From PALSA-607 sp036510735 (GTDB lineage: Bacteria; Actinomycetota; Actinomycetes; Acidothermales; Acidothermaceae): DNA of 64,000 nucleotides. This document shows positions 7,348 to 16,721 of the stretch, piece by piece. The notes under the pieces are model-generated. The model was not told the origin of the DNA. It ran no database searches and saw only the letters and a list, made by a program, of their open reading frames with translations. Numbering within the stretch: position 1 is the stretch's first letter; each line of letters starts with the position of its first letter. The stretch spans positions 1 through 64,000 of the forward strand of contig DATCDK010000064.1 of the NCBI GenBank assembly GCA_036510735.1, read 5' to 3'. The position numbers and the translations under genes were made by a program.

Positions 7348-8385
7348 ATGCCAGTCAACGTGCACGAGACCATGGCGGACGGCGATGTGCGGCGTCCGGC
7401 GACACCGGAACGCACGATGCGGGCGATGGTTCAAGACGCCTACGGCACCGCCGACGTCCTGCGCGTGGCTCAGGTCGCCGTTCCTACGCCGACCGCGAGT
7501 CAGGTGCTCGTTCGGGTGCAGGCCGCCGGTCTGGATCGCGGCGCGTGGCACGTGATGACCGGCAAGCCATATGCGCTGCGGCTCGTCTTCGGCATCCGGA
7601 AGCCGAAGAACTCGGTGGTCGGCCAAGAGGTCGCCGGCACCGTCGTCGCGATAGGCGCCGCAGTCACGAGGTTCGCCGTTGGCGACGAGGTATTCGGCAT
7701 CGCCCGAGGTGCGTTCGCCGAGTACGCCGTTGCGGGCGAAGACAAGCTGGCAGCAAAGCCGGCTGGTGTCACCTTCGAGCAGGCAGCTGTGGTCGCAGTG
7801 TCGGCGCTGACTGCACTCCAGTCGCTTCGCGATGTCGGCCGCGTGCAGCAGAGACACAAGGTGCTCATCGTCGGCGCTTCCGGGGGTGTTGGCAGTTACG
7901 CCGTCCAGCTTGCAAAGGCTTTTGGTGCTGAGGTCGCTGGCGTGTGCAGTACAGCAAAGCTCGATCTGGTGCGATCGCTTGGTGCGGACCACGTCATCGA
8001 CTACGCGCATAACGACTTCGCCGACGGCACGCACCGCTACGACCTGATCCTCGACATTGCAGGAAACTCCTCCATTTCGCGGCTCAGGCGTGCACTCACG
8101 CCAACTGGGACCGCGGTCATGGTCGGTGGGGAAGAAGGCGACAGCCTGACGGGTGGAATGGGCCGGCAATTGCGTGCGCGCATTGTCTCGATGTTCACGC
8201 CACAGCGGCTGACCGGTCTCTTGTGTAAGGAGCGTTTTAGCGACCTCGAAACGCTTGCCGAACTTATCGTCGCCGGCAAGCTCACGCCAAGCGTCGGTAA
8301 AACCATCCCACTCGATCAGGTCGCCCAAGCGATGCGCGATCTGGAGGGTGGAAATGTGCGTGGGAAGGTCGCGATTGTTGTCTAA
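7348..8385 (+). CDS. NAD(P)-dependent MDR oxidoreductase, zinc-free quinone-reductase-like
   Basis: 345 aa. GroES-like domain first (QVLVRVQAAGLDRGAWH, VVGQEVAGTVVAIGAAVTRF), then Rossmann motif VLIVGASGGVGSYAVQLAKA at about residues 172-191. The Cys/His zinc ligands of classical alcohol dehydrogenases are absent, which fits the quinone oxidoreductase/enoyl reductase branch. ATGs at 7372 and 7417 are alternative starts. It is likely repressed by the divergent TetR and involved in detoxifying an electrophile or quinone. Confidence 0.87.
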   Translation: MPVNVHETMADGDVRRPATPERTMRAMVQDAYGTADVLRVAQVAVPTPTASQVLVRVQAAGLDRGAWHVMTGKPYALRLVFGIRKPKNSVVGQEVAGTVVAIGAAVTRFAVGDEVFGIARGAFAEYAVAGEDKLAAKPAGVTFEQAAVVAVSALTALQSLRDVGRVQQRHKVLIVGASGGVGSYAVQLAKAFGAEVAGVCSTAKLDLVRSLGADHVIDYAHNDFADGTHRYDLILDIAGNSSISRLRRALTPTGTAVMVGGEEGDSLTGGMGRQLRARIVSMFTPQRLTGLLCKERFSDLETLAELIVAGKLTPSVGKTIPLDQVAQAMRDLEGGNVRGKVAIVV

Positions 8386-8485
8386 GCGGTTGGGGCGAGC
8401 CCGTGCCGCAGCGGCCGTGACGTGTCGGACTACCGTGTGAATCAAGCACCCTCGTGGAGGGCGCGATGACGCACACGAACGAGGG

Positions 8486-9400
8486 ATGCGCGTGGCGGCC
8501 CAAACCGGGGGCCTGCTCGAAATCGACGAGCTGACTCGACGCTATGGAACGGTCGTTGCTCTTGATGGTCTGTCGTTTTCTGTGCAAGCGGGCCAAGTCG
8601 TCGGTTTCCTCGGCCCGAACGGCGCTGGCAAGACAACCACGATGCGTGCCATCTTCGGACTGACCGATCTCGACTCAGGTGAGGTCAGGTGGAACGGCGC
8701 CAAGATCGACCAGCCCACCCGGCGTCGGTTCGGGTACATGCCGGAAGAGCGCGGTCTTTACCCGGGGATGCTCGTCGGGGATCAGGTCGAGTACATGGGC
8801 CGGTTGCACGGATTGAGTGCGGCGCAGGCCCAAGTGGCGACCAAGATGTGGCTCGAGCGTCTCGGCGTTGCCGATCGGGCTGGCAGCAAGGTCGACGTTC
8901 TCTCACACGGCAATCAGCAACGCGTTCAACTTGCGGCAGCCCTCGTGCACGAGCCCGAGCTGATCGTGCTCGACGAGCCGTTGTCCGGGTTGGATCCTGC
9001 CGGCATCGACGACATCGGCGCCGTTCTCGTTGAGCGCGCGGCCGCCGGGTGTTGTGTCGTGTTCTCCAGCCATCAGCTCGACCTAGTCGAGGATTTGTGT
9101 GAGTGGGTCACGATCATCGACCACGGCAAGCTCGTCACGAGTGGCCGCGTCGACGATCTGGCTACCAGTGGCCCGCGCCGGTTGGTCGTGCGCGTTGAGG
9201 GCGATCGGGACGCCGCATGGGCCAAGAAGCTCGCAGGCGTGACGGTGTCCGAGGTCAATGGCGGTGAGGCACGCCTCGTTCTTGACGAGTCGACCGACAG
9301 CGACGTCGTGCTCAGGGCGGCGATGGCAGCGGGCCGCGTCAGCGAGTTCAGCTTCGCGCGCCGGCGTCTGTCGGAAGTCTTCCGCGAGGCGTTGGCATGA
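8486..9400 (+). CDS. ABC transporter ATP-binding protein, NatA-like
   Basis: ATPase of an ABC-2 exporter, 304 aa. Walker A GPNGAGKTT (about residue 46), Q-loop in GYMPEERGLYPGM, signature LSHGNQQRVQLAAAL, Walker B LIVLDEPLSGLDP, and a switch His in FSSHQLDLVEDL. The C-terminal part resembles DUF4162. Spacing to a ribosome site is poor at ATG 8486 (CGAGGG directly abuts it). A short out-of-frame reading frame at 8466 with a better GGAGGG could couple translation. It overlaps the permease start by 4 bases. Confidence 0.9.
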   Translation: MRVAAQTGGLLEIDELTRRYGTVVALDGLSFSVQAGQVVGFLGPNGAGKTTTMRAIFGLTDLDSGEVRWNGAKIDQPTRRRFGYMPEERGLYPGMLVGDQVEYMGRLHGLSAAQAQVATKMWLERLGVADRAGSKVDVLSHGNQQRVQLAAALVHEPELIVLDEPLSGLDPAGIDDIGAVLVERAAAGCCVVFSSHQLDLVEDLCEWVTIIDHGKLVTSGRVDDLATSGPRRLVVRVEGDRDAAWAKKLAGVTVSEVNGGEARLVLDESTDSDVVLRAAMAAGRVSEFSFARRRLSEVFREALA

Positions 9401-10752
9401 AGCCGTTCATCATCGTGGCAATTGTGGCCGTGTTCATCGCGGTCAGGGTGACGTTTCGGTTCCGGCGTCACCGAGCACGCGCCGTGCCGTCCGTGCCGCC
9501 CCAGATGCCACTCCAGACGAAGCCGCCACGGCGTTCCCTGTTGGTGAGTGTGTTCGGCGTTGTAGGTCTCGTGGCGCAACGAGAGGTGCGCGAACGGATC
9601 CGGGGACGTGTCTTCCAAGTCGGAACGGGGATCATCCTGCTTGTCGTGATCGCGGCCATCGTGATCCCGGTTCTTACCCGCAGTAAGAGCGAACCCGAGC
9701 GGGTTGGCGTCGTGGGCACACTGTCCGCACCGCTACGCACCGCCGTGCTCGCAAGCGCCGATGCGCTCGGCACGACCATGACTTTCGTATCTGAGCCCGA
9801 TCCATCGACTGCCGATGCCGACCTTCGGTCTGGCCACGTCGATGTGGTGATCGTCGATGCCAAGCAGGTCGTCGTGGCCACGGCGATCAGCGCGGGCGAC
9901 ACCTCCACCACGGCCCAACTCGCGGGAGCCGCTGCCCAGACCCTTGGAACCGCCGCAGCCTTCCAGGCAGCTGGGCTCACCGCGGCTCAAGCCAACGCCA
10001 TCATCCATGCGAAACCGGTGTCGCTTGTCGGACTTCAACCAGCAAGCGTCTCGCATCACAAGCACTCGCCCGCGTCCGTCTTCACGCTGGTTCTGGTATT
10101 CGTCATGCTCGGGCAGTACAGCACGTGGATCCTGACCGGAGTTGTCGAGGAGAAGACCAGCCGCGTGGTCGAGGTCCTCTTGGCGGCGGTGCGTCCAGCG
10201 CAGCTGCTCGGCGGCAAGGTACTCGGGATCGGACTGGTCGCCGCCGCACAGGCGAGCATGCTGGTCGCAGTCGCCCTGGGATTGTCCGCGGCCGTGGGGT
10301 CCGACCTGTTGCACGGCACCGGACCGGTCACCGTACTGGCCGCCTTGCTCTGGCTCGTGCTCGGCTACGCCTTCTACTGCTGGGTATATGCGGCTGCTGG
10401 CTCGACCGTCGAACGCCAAGAACAGGTGCAGAGCCTCGCGTTTCCGTTGACGATTCCGGTGATTGTCGGCTACATCAGCTCGCTGACGGTTGCCACAACG
10501 GGTACGCCGAACACGTTCGTCGACGTGCTCGCCTACCTGCCGCCGACGGCACCCTTTGCCATGCCCACTCTCGTCGGCATCGGGGCAGCAACGTGGTGGG
10601 AATTCGCCATCTCGGTCGTCTTGAGTATCGCCAGCACAGTCGCCGTCGCGCGCCTCGCGACGTCCATCTATCGCCGAGCGATTCTGCGGACGGGTCGACG
10701 CGTGCACATCCGCGAATTGCTGCGAGCCAAGCCGACCGGCTCGCAGCGCTAG
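9397..10752 (+). CDS. ABC-2 type permease, NatB-like
   Basis: 451-residue membrane partner of the ATPase upstream. It has an N-terminal helix (FIIVAIVAVFIAV), a second one after VAQREVRERIRGRVF, a long extracytoplasmic loop (residues about 110-220), and five or so helices toward the C-terminus beginning with FTLVLVFVMLGQYSTWILTG. The sequence VVEEKTSRVVEVLLAAVRP is the coupling region typical of NatB/YhaP permeases. The cargo is unknown; Na+ or small-molecule export is the usual guess. The stop TAG shares CTAG with the SDR stop on the other strand. Confidence 0.88.
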   Translation: MKPFIIVAIVAVFIAVRVTFRFRRHRARAVPSVPPQMPLQTKPPRRSLLVSVFGVVGLVAQREVRERIRGRVFQVGTGIILLVVIAAIVIPVLTRSKSEPERVGVVGTLSAPLRTAVLASADALGTTMTFVSEPDPSTADADLRSGHVDVVIVDAKQVVVATAISAGDTSTTAQLAGAAAQTLGTAAAFQAAGLTAAQANAIIHAKPVSLVGLQPASVSHHKHSPASVFTLVLVFVMLGQYSTWILTGVVEEKTSRVVEVLLAAVRPAQLLGGKVLGIGLVAAAQASMLVAVALGLSAAVGSDLLHGTGPVTVLAALLWLVLGYAFYCWVYAAAGSTVERQEQVQSLAFPLTIPVIVGYISSLTVATTGTPNTFVDVLAYLPPTAPFAMPTLVGIGAATWWEFAISVVLSIASTVAVARLATSIYRRAILRTGRRVHIRELLRAKPTGSQR

Positions 10753-11549
10753 CTTCGCGCGGCCGTGCTGTCGAAGATGTCGGCGACCATCGGTGCGTTC
10801 CCGGCGAGCAGGCCGCCATCGACCGTCAGCACTGTTCCGCTGATCCATGAGGCTTCGGGCGACGCGAGAAAGGCAACTGCGGCCGCGACGTCATCGACGG
10901 TGCCGACACGGCCAAGTGGGTACCACTTCGCGATCTCGTCGAGAACCGCTGGGTTGCGTGCAAGTCGGTCGTCCCAGGCCGCGGTGCGAATGGTGCCCGG
11001 TGCAACCATGTTGGTCCGTATCCCGTAGCGCCCGTACGTCACAGCGAGCGACCGGGTCAGACTGATCAGGCCCGCCTTCGCGGCGCTGTACGCGTCATTT
11101 CCCAGATAGTGAAAGCCGTTTACCGAGCCGAGGTTGACGATCGAGCCGGTACCGCGGGCGACCATGTGAGGCAGCACCGCCTGCGCACAAAAGAACGAGC
11201 CTTTCAGCGTGACGTCGACGTCGCGATCCCACTCCTGCTCCGTGAGTTCGAGCAGCGGAATGTCGTTGCAGGCGGCCGCATTGTTGACGAGGACGTCAAC
11301 GGGACCGAGCTCTTCCTTCGTCCAGGCCACTGCGTCGACCACACCTGCACGGTCGGTGACATCAACCTGCCGGGCGAGCGCGGTGCGTCCGAGGTCGCGA
11401 AGCTTCGATGCCGTGACCTCTGCCGATGGCAAGTCGACGTCCGCAACACAGATCGACGCGCCTTCCTCGGCCAATCGCGCAGCGATCGCCTGCCCGATTC
11501 CTGAACCACTGCCCGTGACAATCGCGACCTGGCCATCGAAGCGTCCCAT
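10749..11549 (-). CDS. Short-chain dehydrogenase/reductase
   Basis: 266-residue classical SDR. Cofactor motif TGSGSGIGQAIA (about residue 13), NNAA at residues about 89-92, catalytic Ser in NLGSVNG, YSAAK for Tyr and Lys, and the family C-terminus SGTVLTVDGG. The Asp in VADVDL after strand 2 suggests NAD preference. It diverges from the TIM-barrel/D-aminoacylase pair with only 41 bp between, so the three genes may share a promoter region and a pathway. Confidence 0.9.
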   Translation of the reverse strand: MGRFDGQVAIVTGSGSGIGQAIAARLAEEGASICVADVDLPSAEVTASKLRDLGRTALARQVDVTDRAGVVDAVAWTKEELGPVDVLVNNAAACNDIPLLELTEQEWDRDVDVTLKGSFFCAQAVLPHMVARGTGSIVNLGSVNGFHYLGNDAYSAAKAGLISLTRSLAVTYGRYGIRTNMVAPGTIRTAAWDDRLARNPAVLDEIAKWYPLGRVGTVDDVAAAVAFLASPEASWISGTVLTVDGGLLAGNAPMVADIFDSTAARS

Positions 11550-11590
11550 TCACGGCATTAGAGTGTCGGCACACGCGACTGTCAAGGTCG

Positions 11591-12877
11591 ATGGCGGGAG
11601 TGCCGCGGGCGATGGCAGGTAAGCCGGTCGAGAGTTCCGTGTTCGTCGGCGTCGAAGACCTCCGTGGGGAAGGCACCGACGTTGTCCTCGACCGAGTCGT
11701 CAACGAGTTCGGAGCGACCGGTGTCACGGTTGCCGCGGCCTACCATCGCGCCCGCGACCTGACGCCGCACGGATCCCCGCGCGTCACGATTCGCCACGAC
11801 GGCGTCCATTTCATTCCGGACGACGATCTGTTCGGCGGTCTTCGCTTGCAACCGCCTGTCCAGCGAGGAGCGAACGAACATCCCCTCCGCTCACTGCGCG
11901 AGGCTACGACCGAACGTGGGGTAGCGCTGTCGGGTTGGACTGTTTTCTGTCACAACACGACCCTCGGGGAGGCTAACCCCGACTGCACGATCGAAAATGC
12001 TTTCGGTGAACGGGGTTCGCCCGCCGATCTCTGCCCGTCGCATCCCGACGTCCGCGCTTATGCCCTTGCATTGGGGCGCAACGTCGCGCGGTTGGAGGTC
12101 GACGAAGTAGTCGCGGAGTCGCTTCACTTCGGGACGTTCGACCACGGGTATCACCACGAACGCTGCTTCGTGACACTCGGCGGGATCGATCGATTTCTGC
12201 TCGGGCTTTGCTTTTGCATGTTCTGCACGGATTTCGCGAAACAACGCGGGGTGGACGCCGAGACGGCGCGCGTCGTCTGCCAACAGTCGCTCGCCGCCGT
12301 TCTCGATGGCGGTGCGCCAAGCTCGGACAAAGTGAGCCCGGAAGGCGTCGCGATCTACGGCGGAAGTGTCCTCGCCGACTACACCACCAGCCGGGTCCAG
12401 TCGGTGACGGAGTTGGCAACCGTCGTGTCGGAGGCAGTGACCGAAGCTGGCTCCAGGCTGGCTTTTCTCGACGGCACGGGCGCTGTCAAGGGGTACGCCG
12501 GAGGCACTCCTGGCGGTCGACTTGCAGCGGACGACGCCTGGCAACTCGGAGTTGACCCAGCAGGCCTCGGTCAACACGTGCCGGCGTACAGCGTGCTCGC
12601 ATATGCCCGCGACACCGCTCGAGCCCGTGACGACGTTGCCGCGTACCGGGCCGCACTCGGTGGCAAACCCCAGCTCCGGGTGGTTCTGCGCCCGTTCCTG
12701 CCCGACACCGAATCGGCTGCACATCTCGCGGCGAAGGTTGCTGCCGTTATCGACGCAGGGGCTGACGCTGTCGACTTCTACCACTACGGGCTGGCGCCGC
12801 TGAACGACCTGCGGCGCATTCCGGTGGCGCTGCAAGCTCTTCGTGACAGCGAAACACGGGGCGACGAGCCCAGATGA
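11591..12877 (+). CDS. Uncharacterised TIM-barrel-like protein (putative glycosidase fold)
   Basis: About 420 aa, function not recognised. Features that stand out: LCPSHPDVRAYALALGRNVA, the segment VVAESLHFGTFDHGYHHERC with a candidate acidic residue and several His, and LLGLCFCMFCTDFAKQRGVD with closely spaced cysteines. The order of alternating hydrophobic strands and helices suggests a glycosidase-like (beta/alpha)8 barrel. The start could be ATG 11591 or ATG 11612. The stop overlaps the deacylase start (ATGA), so the two are made together. Confidence 0.65.
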   Translation: MAGVPRAMAGKPVESSVFVGVEDLRGEGTDVVLDRVVNEFGATGVTVAAAYHRARDLTPHGSPRVTIRHDGVHFIPDDDLFGGLRLQPPVQRGANEHPLRSLREATTERGVALSGWTVFCHNTTLGEANPDCTIENAFGERGSPADLCPSHPDVRAYALALGRNVARLEVDEVVAESLHFGTFDHGYHHERCFVTLGGIDRFLLGLCFCMFCTDFAKQRGVDAETARVVCQQSLAAVLDGGAPSSDKVSPEGVAIYGGSVLADYTTSRVQSVTELATVVSEAVTEAGSRLAFLDGTGAVKGYAGGTPGGRLAADDAWQLGVDPAGLGQHVPAYSVLAYARDTARARDDVAAYRAALGGKPQLRVVLRPFLPDTESAAHLAAKVAAVIDAGADAVDFYHYGLAPLNDLRRIPVALQALRDSETRGDEPR

Positions 12878-14463
12878 CTACGCAGATTCTCACCGGCGGC
12901 ACGATCGTCGACGGGACTGGAGCCGATCGCTTTCGAGCAGACGTCACGGTGTCTGACGGGATCATCACCGAAGTAGTGTCGCCGGGCAAGGCCGAATCAC
13001 TGGGTGCGCGAATAGATGTGACCGGGCTCGTCGTCGCGCCTGGTTTCATCGACATGCATGCCCACTCCGATCTTGCCGTGCTCAACGATCCTGAGCACAC
13101 CGCGAAGGTCTGGCAGGGCGTCACGTGTGAAGTTCTGGGCCAGGACGGCTTGAGCTACGCCCCCGTCACTGATGAGACGCTGCCGCAGCTGGTCTCACAA
13201 ATAGCAGGCTGGAACGGCGAGCCCGACGTAGCGCCAGGCTGGCGAACGGTCGCGGAATATCTGGCACGAGTCGACCTCGGGGCACCGGTGAACGTCGCGT
13301 ATCTCGTGCCGCACGGCAATGTGCGGATGCAGGTACTGGGAACTGAGCAGCGGGCTCCGACGCCCGATGAGCTCCAACGCATGATCGCGATCGTCACGCA
13401 GGGTCTGGCCGAAGGGGCAGTGGGCTTGTCGACCGGACTGACGTACACACCCGGCATGTACGCCGACGATGACGAAATCGTCGCGCTCTGCGCGCCGGTG
13501 CGCGATGCCGGCGGGTATTACTGCCCACACCATCGCAACTACGGCCGCTCAGTGGTGCAGGGTTACCAGGACTGCCTGAACATCGCCAAGCGTGCAGATA
13601 TCGCTTTGCACCTTGCTCATTGCCACGTGAACTATCCACAGAACGCAGGTCGAGCATCGGAGGTGCTCGATGCCATTGACGCGGCCATCGCGCACGACGG
13701 GATTGACGTCAGCCTCGACACCTACCCCTACCTTGCGGGCGCGACATATCTCGCGGCCCTGCTGCCGAGCTGGGTGCATGTGGGTGGCACGGACGCCGTC
13801 ATTTCTCGACTGCTAGAGCCGGAGACGCGCCGACGAATCCTCTATGAAGTCGAAGTATCCGGCTCGGACGGATCGCACGACATGCCGGTCGACTGGGCGA
13901 CGATCTCCGTGTCGGGCGTGGCCGACCAGCGATCCGCCTGGGCGGTCGGCGCGACCATCGCCGAACTCGCCACTGCTCGTACCGAGGAGCCCGGTGCGCT
14001 GTTTTGCGACCTGCTGGTCGCCGAGCGACTGCGTGTCGGCTGCCTCGTGCACGTGGGCAACGAAGACAACGTCCGCGCCATCATGCGGCATCGTGCGCAT
14101 ACCGGCGGCAGTGACGGGATTCTCGTCGGTGAGCGACCACATCCACGCGGCTGGGGGACCTTCCCGCGCTACCTCGGCACGTACGTGCGCGAACTCGGCA
14201 TTCTCAGCCTCGAAGAATGCGTCGCCCACCTGACCTCGCGCCCCGCGCGGCGGCTGCGGCTGCCCGACCGCGGTGTGCTGCGAGTTGGCGCCGTGGCAGA
14301 CATCGTCGTTTTCGACCCGGACACGATCGCGGCAACAGCAACATACGACGACCCACGCCGCCAGCCACAGGGGATTCAGCACGTGATGGTGAACGGCGAG
14401 TACACGCTGCTCGACGGCCACCGGACGGATCGCCTGCCTGGGCAAGCGATCCGGCGCGCTTAA
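12874..14463 (+). CDS. N-acyl-D-amino-acid deacylase (D-aminoacylase family amidohydrolase)
   Basis: Cytoplasmic metal-dependent hydrolase, 529 aa, expected to remove an acyl group from a D-amino acid or a related amide. Metal-site motifs: GFIDMHAHSD (His-x-His, about residues 60-69), VTCEVLGQDG (position of the D-aminoacylase Cys/Glu metal site), LHLAHCHVN, and GSDGILVG for the late Asp. The C-terminal beta-sandwich reads LRVGAVADIVVFDPDTI. It is translationally coupled to the uncharacterised upstream protein. Substrate specificity within this family is poorly predicted by sequence; D-hydantoin-like or N-acyl-D-amino acids are possible. Confidence 0.85.
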   Translation: MTTQILTGGTIVDGTGADRFRADVTVSDGIITEVVSPGKAESLGARIDVTGLVVAPGFIDMHAHSDLAVLNDPEHTAKVWQGVTCEVLGQDGLSYAPVTDETLPQLVSQIAGWNGEPDVAPGWRTVAEYLARVDLGAPVNVAYLVPHGNVRMQVLGTEQRAPTPDELQRMIAIVTQGLAEGAVGLSTGLTYTPGMYADDDEIVALCAPVRDAGGYYCPHHRNYGRSVVQGYQDCLNIAKRADIALHLAHCHVNYPQNAGRASEVLDAIDAAIAHDGIDVSLDTYPYLAGATYLAALLPSWVHVGGTDAVISRLLEPETRRRILYEVEVSGSDGSHDMPVDWATISVSGVADQRSAWAVGATIAELATARTEEPGALFCDLLVAERLRVGCLVHVGNEDNVRAIMRHRAHTGGSDGILVGERPHPRGWGTFPRYLGTYVRELGILSLEECVAHLTSRPARRLRLPDRGVLRVGAVADIVVFDPDTIAATATYDDPRRQPQGIQHVMVNGEYTLLDGHRTDRLPGQAIRRA

Positions 14464-14560
14464 AGTTCGCCGTCGTCGGAGGCGCTCAACGCGGCAACCT
14501 GGCAAGCGGTGGGCCTGGTGGGCACTGCCTCGTAGGTGACAATCACCGCGGGCGACTCGC

Positions 14561-14989
14561 CTAGGCGTTCACGAAGTCGGCTACCTGGGTGAGCCGGAAG
14601 CTGTTGCCGGACGGGTCGCGGAATCCTGCATCGATTCCGTACGGACGCTCCTCTGGAACCTCGGTGAACTCCACACCACGTGCGCGAAGGCTCTCGTACG
14701 ACGCCCGGCAGTCATCAGTCGTGAGAAAGACCGTGCCCGCGAAGCCCTTGGCCATCAGTTCGCGGACGTCGTCCGAGGTCTGCTCGTCCATCACCGGCGC
14801 GCCGGGAATCGCCATGAGCACGATCGCGAAGTCAGGCTGGTCGACTGGCCCGACGGTCAGCCAGCGGAAATTGCCCATCTCCGCCATGGTGACGTCGGAG
14901 CGGACCTCCATGCCGAGCTTGGTCGTGTAGAACTTGAGGGCCTCGTCCTGGTCATGCACCCAAAGCTGAGTGTTGGCGATCTTGTACAT
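14561..14989 (-). CDS. VOC family (glyoxalase/bleomycin-resistance-like) protein
   Basis: 142 aa, one VOC module. It starts MYKIANTQLWVHDQDEALKF and ends GFRDPSGNSFRLTQVADF. The pattern is the bleomycin-resistance/dioxygenase fold with paired beta-alpha-beta3 units. Its start lies 38 bases inside the end of the AraC-type regulator gene, so they form a two-gene operon. The function is likely binding or conversion of a small metabolite and is not more precise from sequence. Confidence 0.88.
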   Translation of the reverse strand: MYKIANTQLWVHDQDEALKFYTTKLGMEVRSDVTMAEMGNFRWLTVGPVDQPDFAIVLMAIPGAPVMDEQTSDDVRELMAKGFAGTVFLTTDDCRASYESLRARGVEFTEVPEERPYGIDAGFRDPSGNSFRLTQVADFVNA

Positions 14990-15461
14990 GTCGTCCTCCG
15001 GGATCTGGTGTCGGTGCAGCCGACGCTACCGACGCTACCGCCGTCCCGTCTTCTCGAAACGTGCGCAACAGTGGCCGGCTGTAGGCCCGCACCACGCACG
15101 CAGGCACCCGGGCGAAGGCGGCGGCAGGCGGGAAAGATGCGCGATACGCGGTGGGTGTGGTGCCGAACATGCGTCTGAAGCTCGTCGTGAACGAACCGAT
15201 GCTCGACAACCCGACCGCGACGCAGATATCAGCGACGGAGTTGTCGGTGTTGCGCAGCAGCGCAGCAGCTCGTTCGAGGCGGCGGGTCAGCAAGTACGCG
15301 TGTGGTGACTCACCGAACGCCTTGCGAAACGCCCGGCTGAAATGCGCCGGGGACAGTCCTGCGGCTTTGGCGAGCTCAGCCACGTCGAGCGACTCGGCAT
15401 ACCGCGCATCGGCGAGGTCCTTGGCGCGCAGCAGGTGTCGGGCGATCGGTACCTGAGCCAT
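14952..15461 (-). CDS. AraC family transcription regulator
   Basis: 169 aa. The DNA-binding double HTH is at the N-terminus: DVAELAKAAGLSPAHFSRAFRKAFGE for HTH 1 and ADICVAVGLSSIGSFTTSFRR for HTH 2, ending FGTTPTAYR. The Pro/Ala-rich C-terminal 70 residues show no effector domain. The gene overlaps the VOC gene it precedes, which is its likely target. Confidence 0.87.
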   Translation of the reverse strand: MAQVPIARHLLRAKDLADARYAESLDVAELAKAAGLSPAHFSRAFRKAFGESPHAYLLTRRLERAAALLRNTDNSVADICVAVGLSSIGSFTTSFRRMFGTTPTAYRASFPPAAAFARVPACVVRAYSRPLLRTFREDGTAVASVASAAPTPDPGGRHVQDRQHSALGA

Positions 15462-15487
15462 CAGTTCAAACCCGTGTCAGACGACAT

Positions 15488-16699
15488 TCAGGGCAGCTTC
15501 ACGTGCGCGGGATTCAGTTCGTCGATCGTGCGTACGCCAAGTAGTTGCATCGTGCGGCGCACCTCGCGCGACAGAATCTCCACCGCGCGGTCGACGCCGC
15601 GTTCGCCGCCCGCCATGAGGCCGTACAGATACGCACGGCCGACCAGGGTGGCTCGGGCGCCAAGGGCAATTGCGGCCACGATGTCGGCGCCAGCCATGAT
15701 GCCGGTATCGGTCCATACCTCGGTGCGATCGCCGACTGCATCGAGAACATCGGGGATCAAGCGGAGAGGCACCGGCGCCTTGTCGAGTTGACGCCCGCCG
15801 TGATTGGACAACACGACTGCGTCGGCGCCCGCATCGACGACCCGCCGGGCATCGTCGACAGTCTGAATGCCCTTGATGATGAGCGGCCCGTCCCAAAACG
15901 AGCGCAACCATTCGAGATCGGCGATCGTCATCGACGGGTCGAACAGAGCGTCGATGAGCTCACCGACCGTGCCGCCGGATTCGGTAAGGGATGCGAACGT
16001 GAGTGGGGGAGTGCTGAGCAAATTGATCCACCATGCCGGATGGGTGGCTGCATCGATAACTGTCTTCGCCGTCAATGCGGGCGGAATCGAGAACCCGTTG
16101 CGTGTATCGCGCAGCCGAGGGCCCGCGACCGGCACGTCGACCGTGAGAATCAGCGCCTCGAACCCGGATGCCTTTGCGCGGTTCATCAAATCCTCTGCGG
16201 CGGCGCGGTCTCTCCACACATACAGCTGGAACCATTTGCGGGCATCGGGCGCCGTGGCTGCGACGTCCTCGATCGACGTGGTGCCCATCGTCGACAACGC
16301 GTAGGGAATGTCGCGACGCGCGGCGACCCGGACGACCGCGCGCTCACCTTCGTGATGCATCAATCGCGTGAAGCCTGTTGGAGCAAAAGCGAACGGCAGC
16401 GCCGACGGCTTGCCCAGCATGCGGGTGGTCATGTCGGCGCCGGAGACGTCGCGCAGGATCGACGGCTGGAACTCGACGTCCCTGAAGAGGGTGCGGGCAC
16501 GGCGCAAGCTGATCTCGTCGCCGGCGGCACCGTCGGTGTAGTCGAACACCGAGCGGGGCGTGCGACGGCGGGCGATTGATCGGAGATCGGCGATCGTCAG
16601 TGCAGCCGCTAACCGACGGCGGGTCGGATTGGGGTCGAACGGCTTCGGGCGCAGGAGCGGCTTGAGCTCGCGCCACTTCGGTATCTGCCGGTCAGTCAC
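15488..16699 (-). CDS. FMN-dependent 2-hydroxyacid dehydrogenase (L-lactate dehydrogenase LldD-like)
   Basis: 403-residue flavoprotein (GTG start) oxidising an L-2-hydroxyacid such as lactate. Family landmarks: [12 protein letters not shown] near residue 50, [42 protein letters not shown], the lysine in [12 protein letters not shown], and the active-site [10 protein letters not shown] with catalytic His and Arg, then [20 protein letters not shown] for phosphate binding. It ends 26 bases from the AraC gene on the same strand. Lactate is the default; mandelate or another hydroxyacid is possible. Confidence 0.88.
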   Translation of the reverse strand: MTDRQIPKWRELKPLLRPKPFDPNPTRRRLAAALTIADLRSIARRRTPRSVFDYTDGAAGDEISLRRARTLFRDVEFQPSILRDVSGADMTTRMLGKPSALPFAFAPTGFTRLMHHEGERAVVRVAARRDIPYALSTMGTTSIEDVAATAPDARKWFQLYVWRDRAAAEDLMNRAKASGFEALILTVDVPVAGPRLRDTRNGFSIPPALTAKTVIDAATHPAWWINLLSTPPLTFASLTESGGTVGELIDALFDPSMTIADLEWLRSFWDGPLIIKGIQTVDDARRVVDAGADAVVLSNHGGRQLDKAPVPLRLIPDVLDAVGDRTEVWTDTGIMAGADIVAAIALGARATLVGRAYLYGLMAGGERGVDRAVEILSREVRRTMQLLGVRTIDELNPAHVKLP

Positions 16700-16721
16700 G
16701 GTCTCAAGGTAGTGCAGCGCA

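Noticed and set aside
7240..8445. 401-codon open frame on the minus strand opposite the MDR reductase
   Set aside because: It lies wholly antisense to a recognised enzyme, has no familiar motif, and its composition is Arg/His-rich as expected of a shadow frame in GC-rich DNA.
8466..8534. 22-codon frame with a good ribosome site before the NatA-like gene
   Set aside because: No conservation evidence; mentioned only as a possible translational coupling leader, not annotated as a gene.
9733..10848. 371-codon minus-strand frame opposite the ABC permease
   Set aside because: Antisense to a permease with clear membrane helices; composition is typical of a shadow frame.
11891..12835. 314-codon minus-strand frame opposite the TIM-barrel-like gene
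   Set aside because: The plus frame is translationally coupled to a real deacylase; the minus frame shows no recognisable domain.
15545..16579. 344-codon plus-strand frame opposite the FMN hydroxyacid dehydrogenase
   Set aside because: The minus-strand gene has clear flavin and active-site motifs; the plus frame has none.
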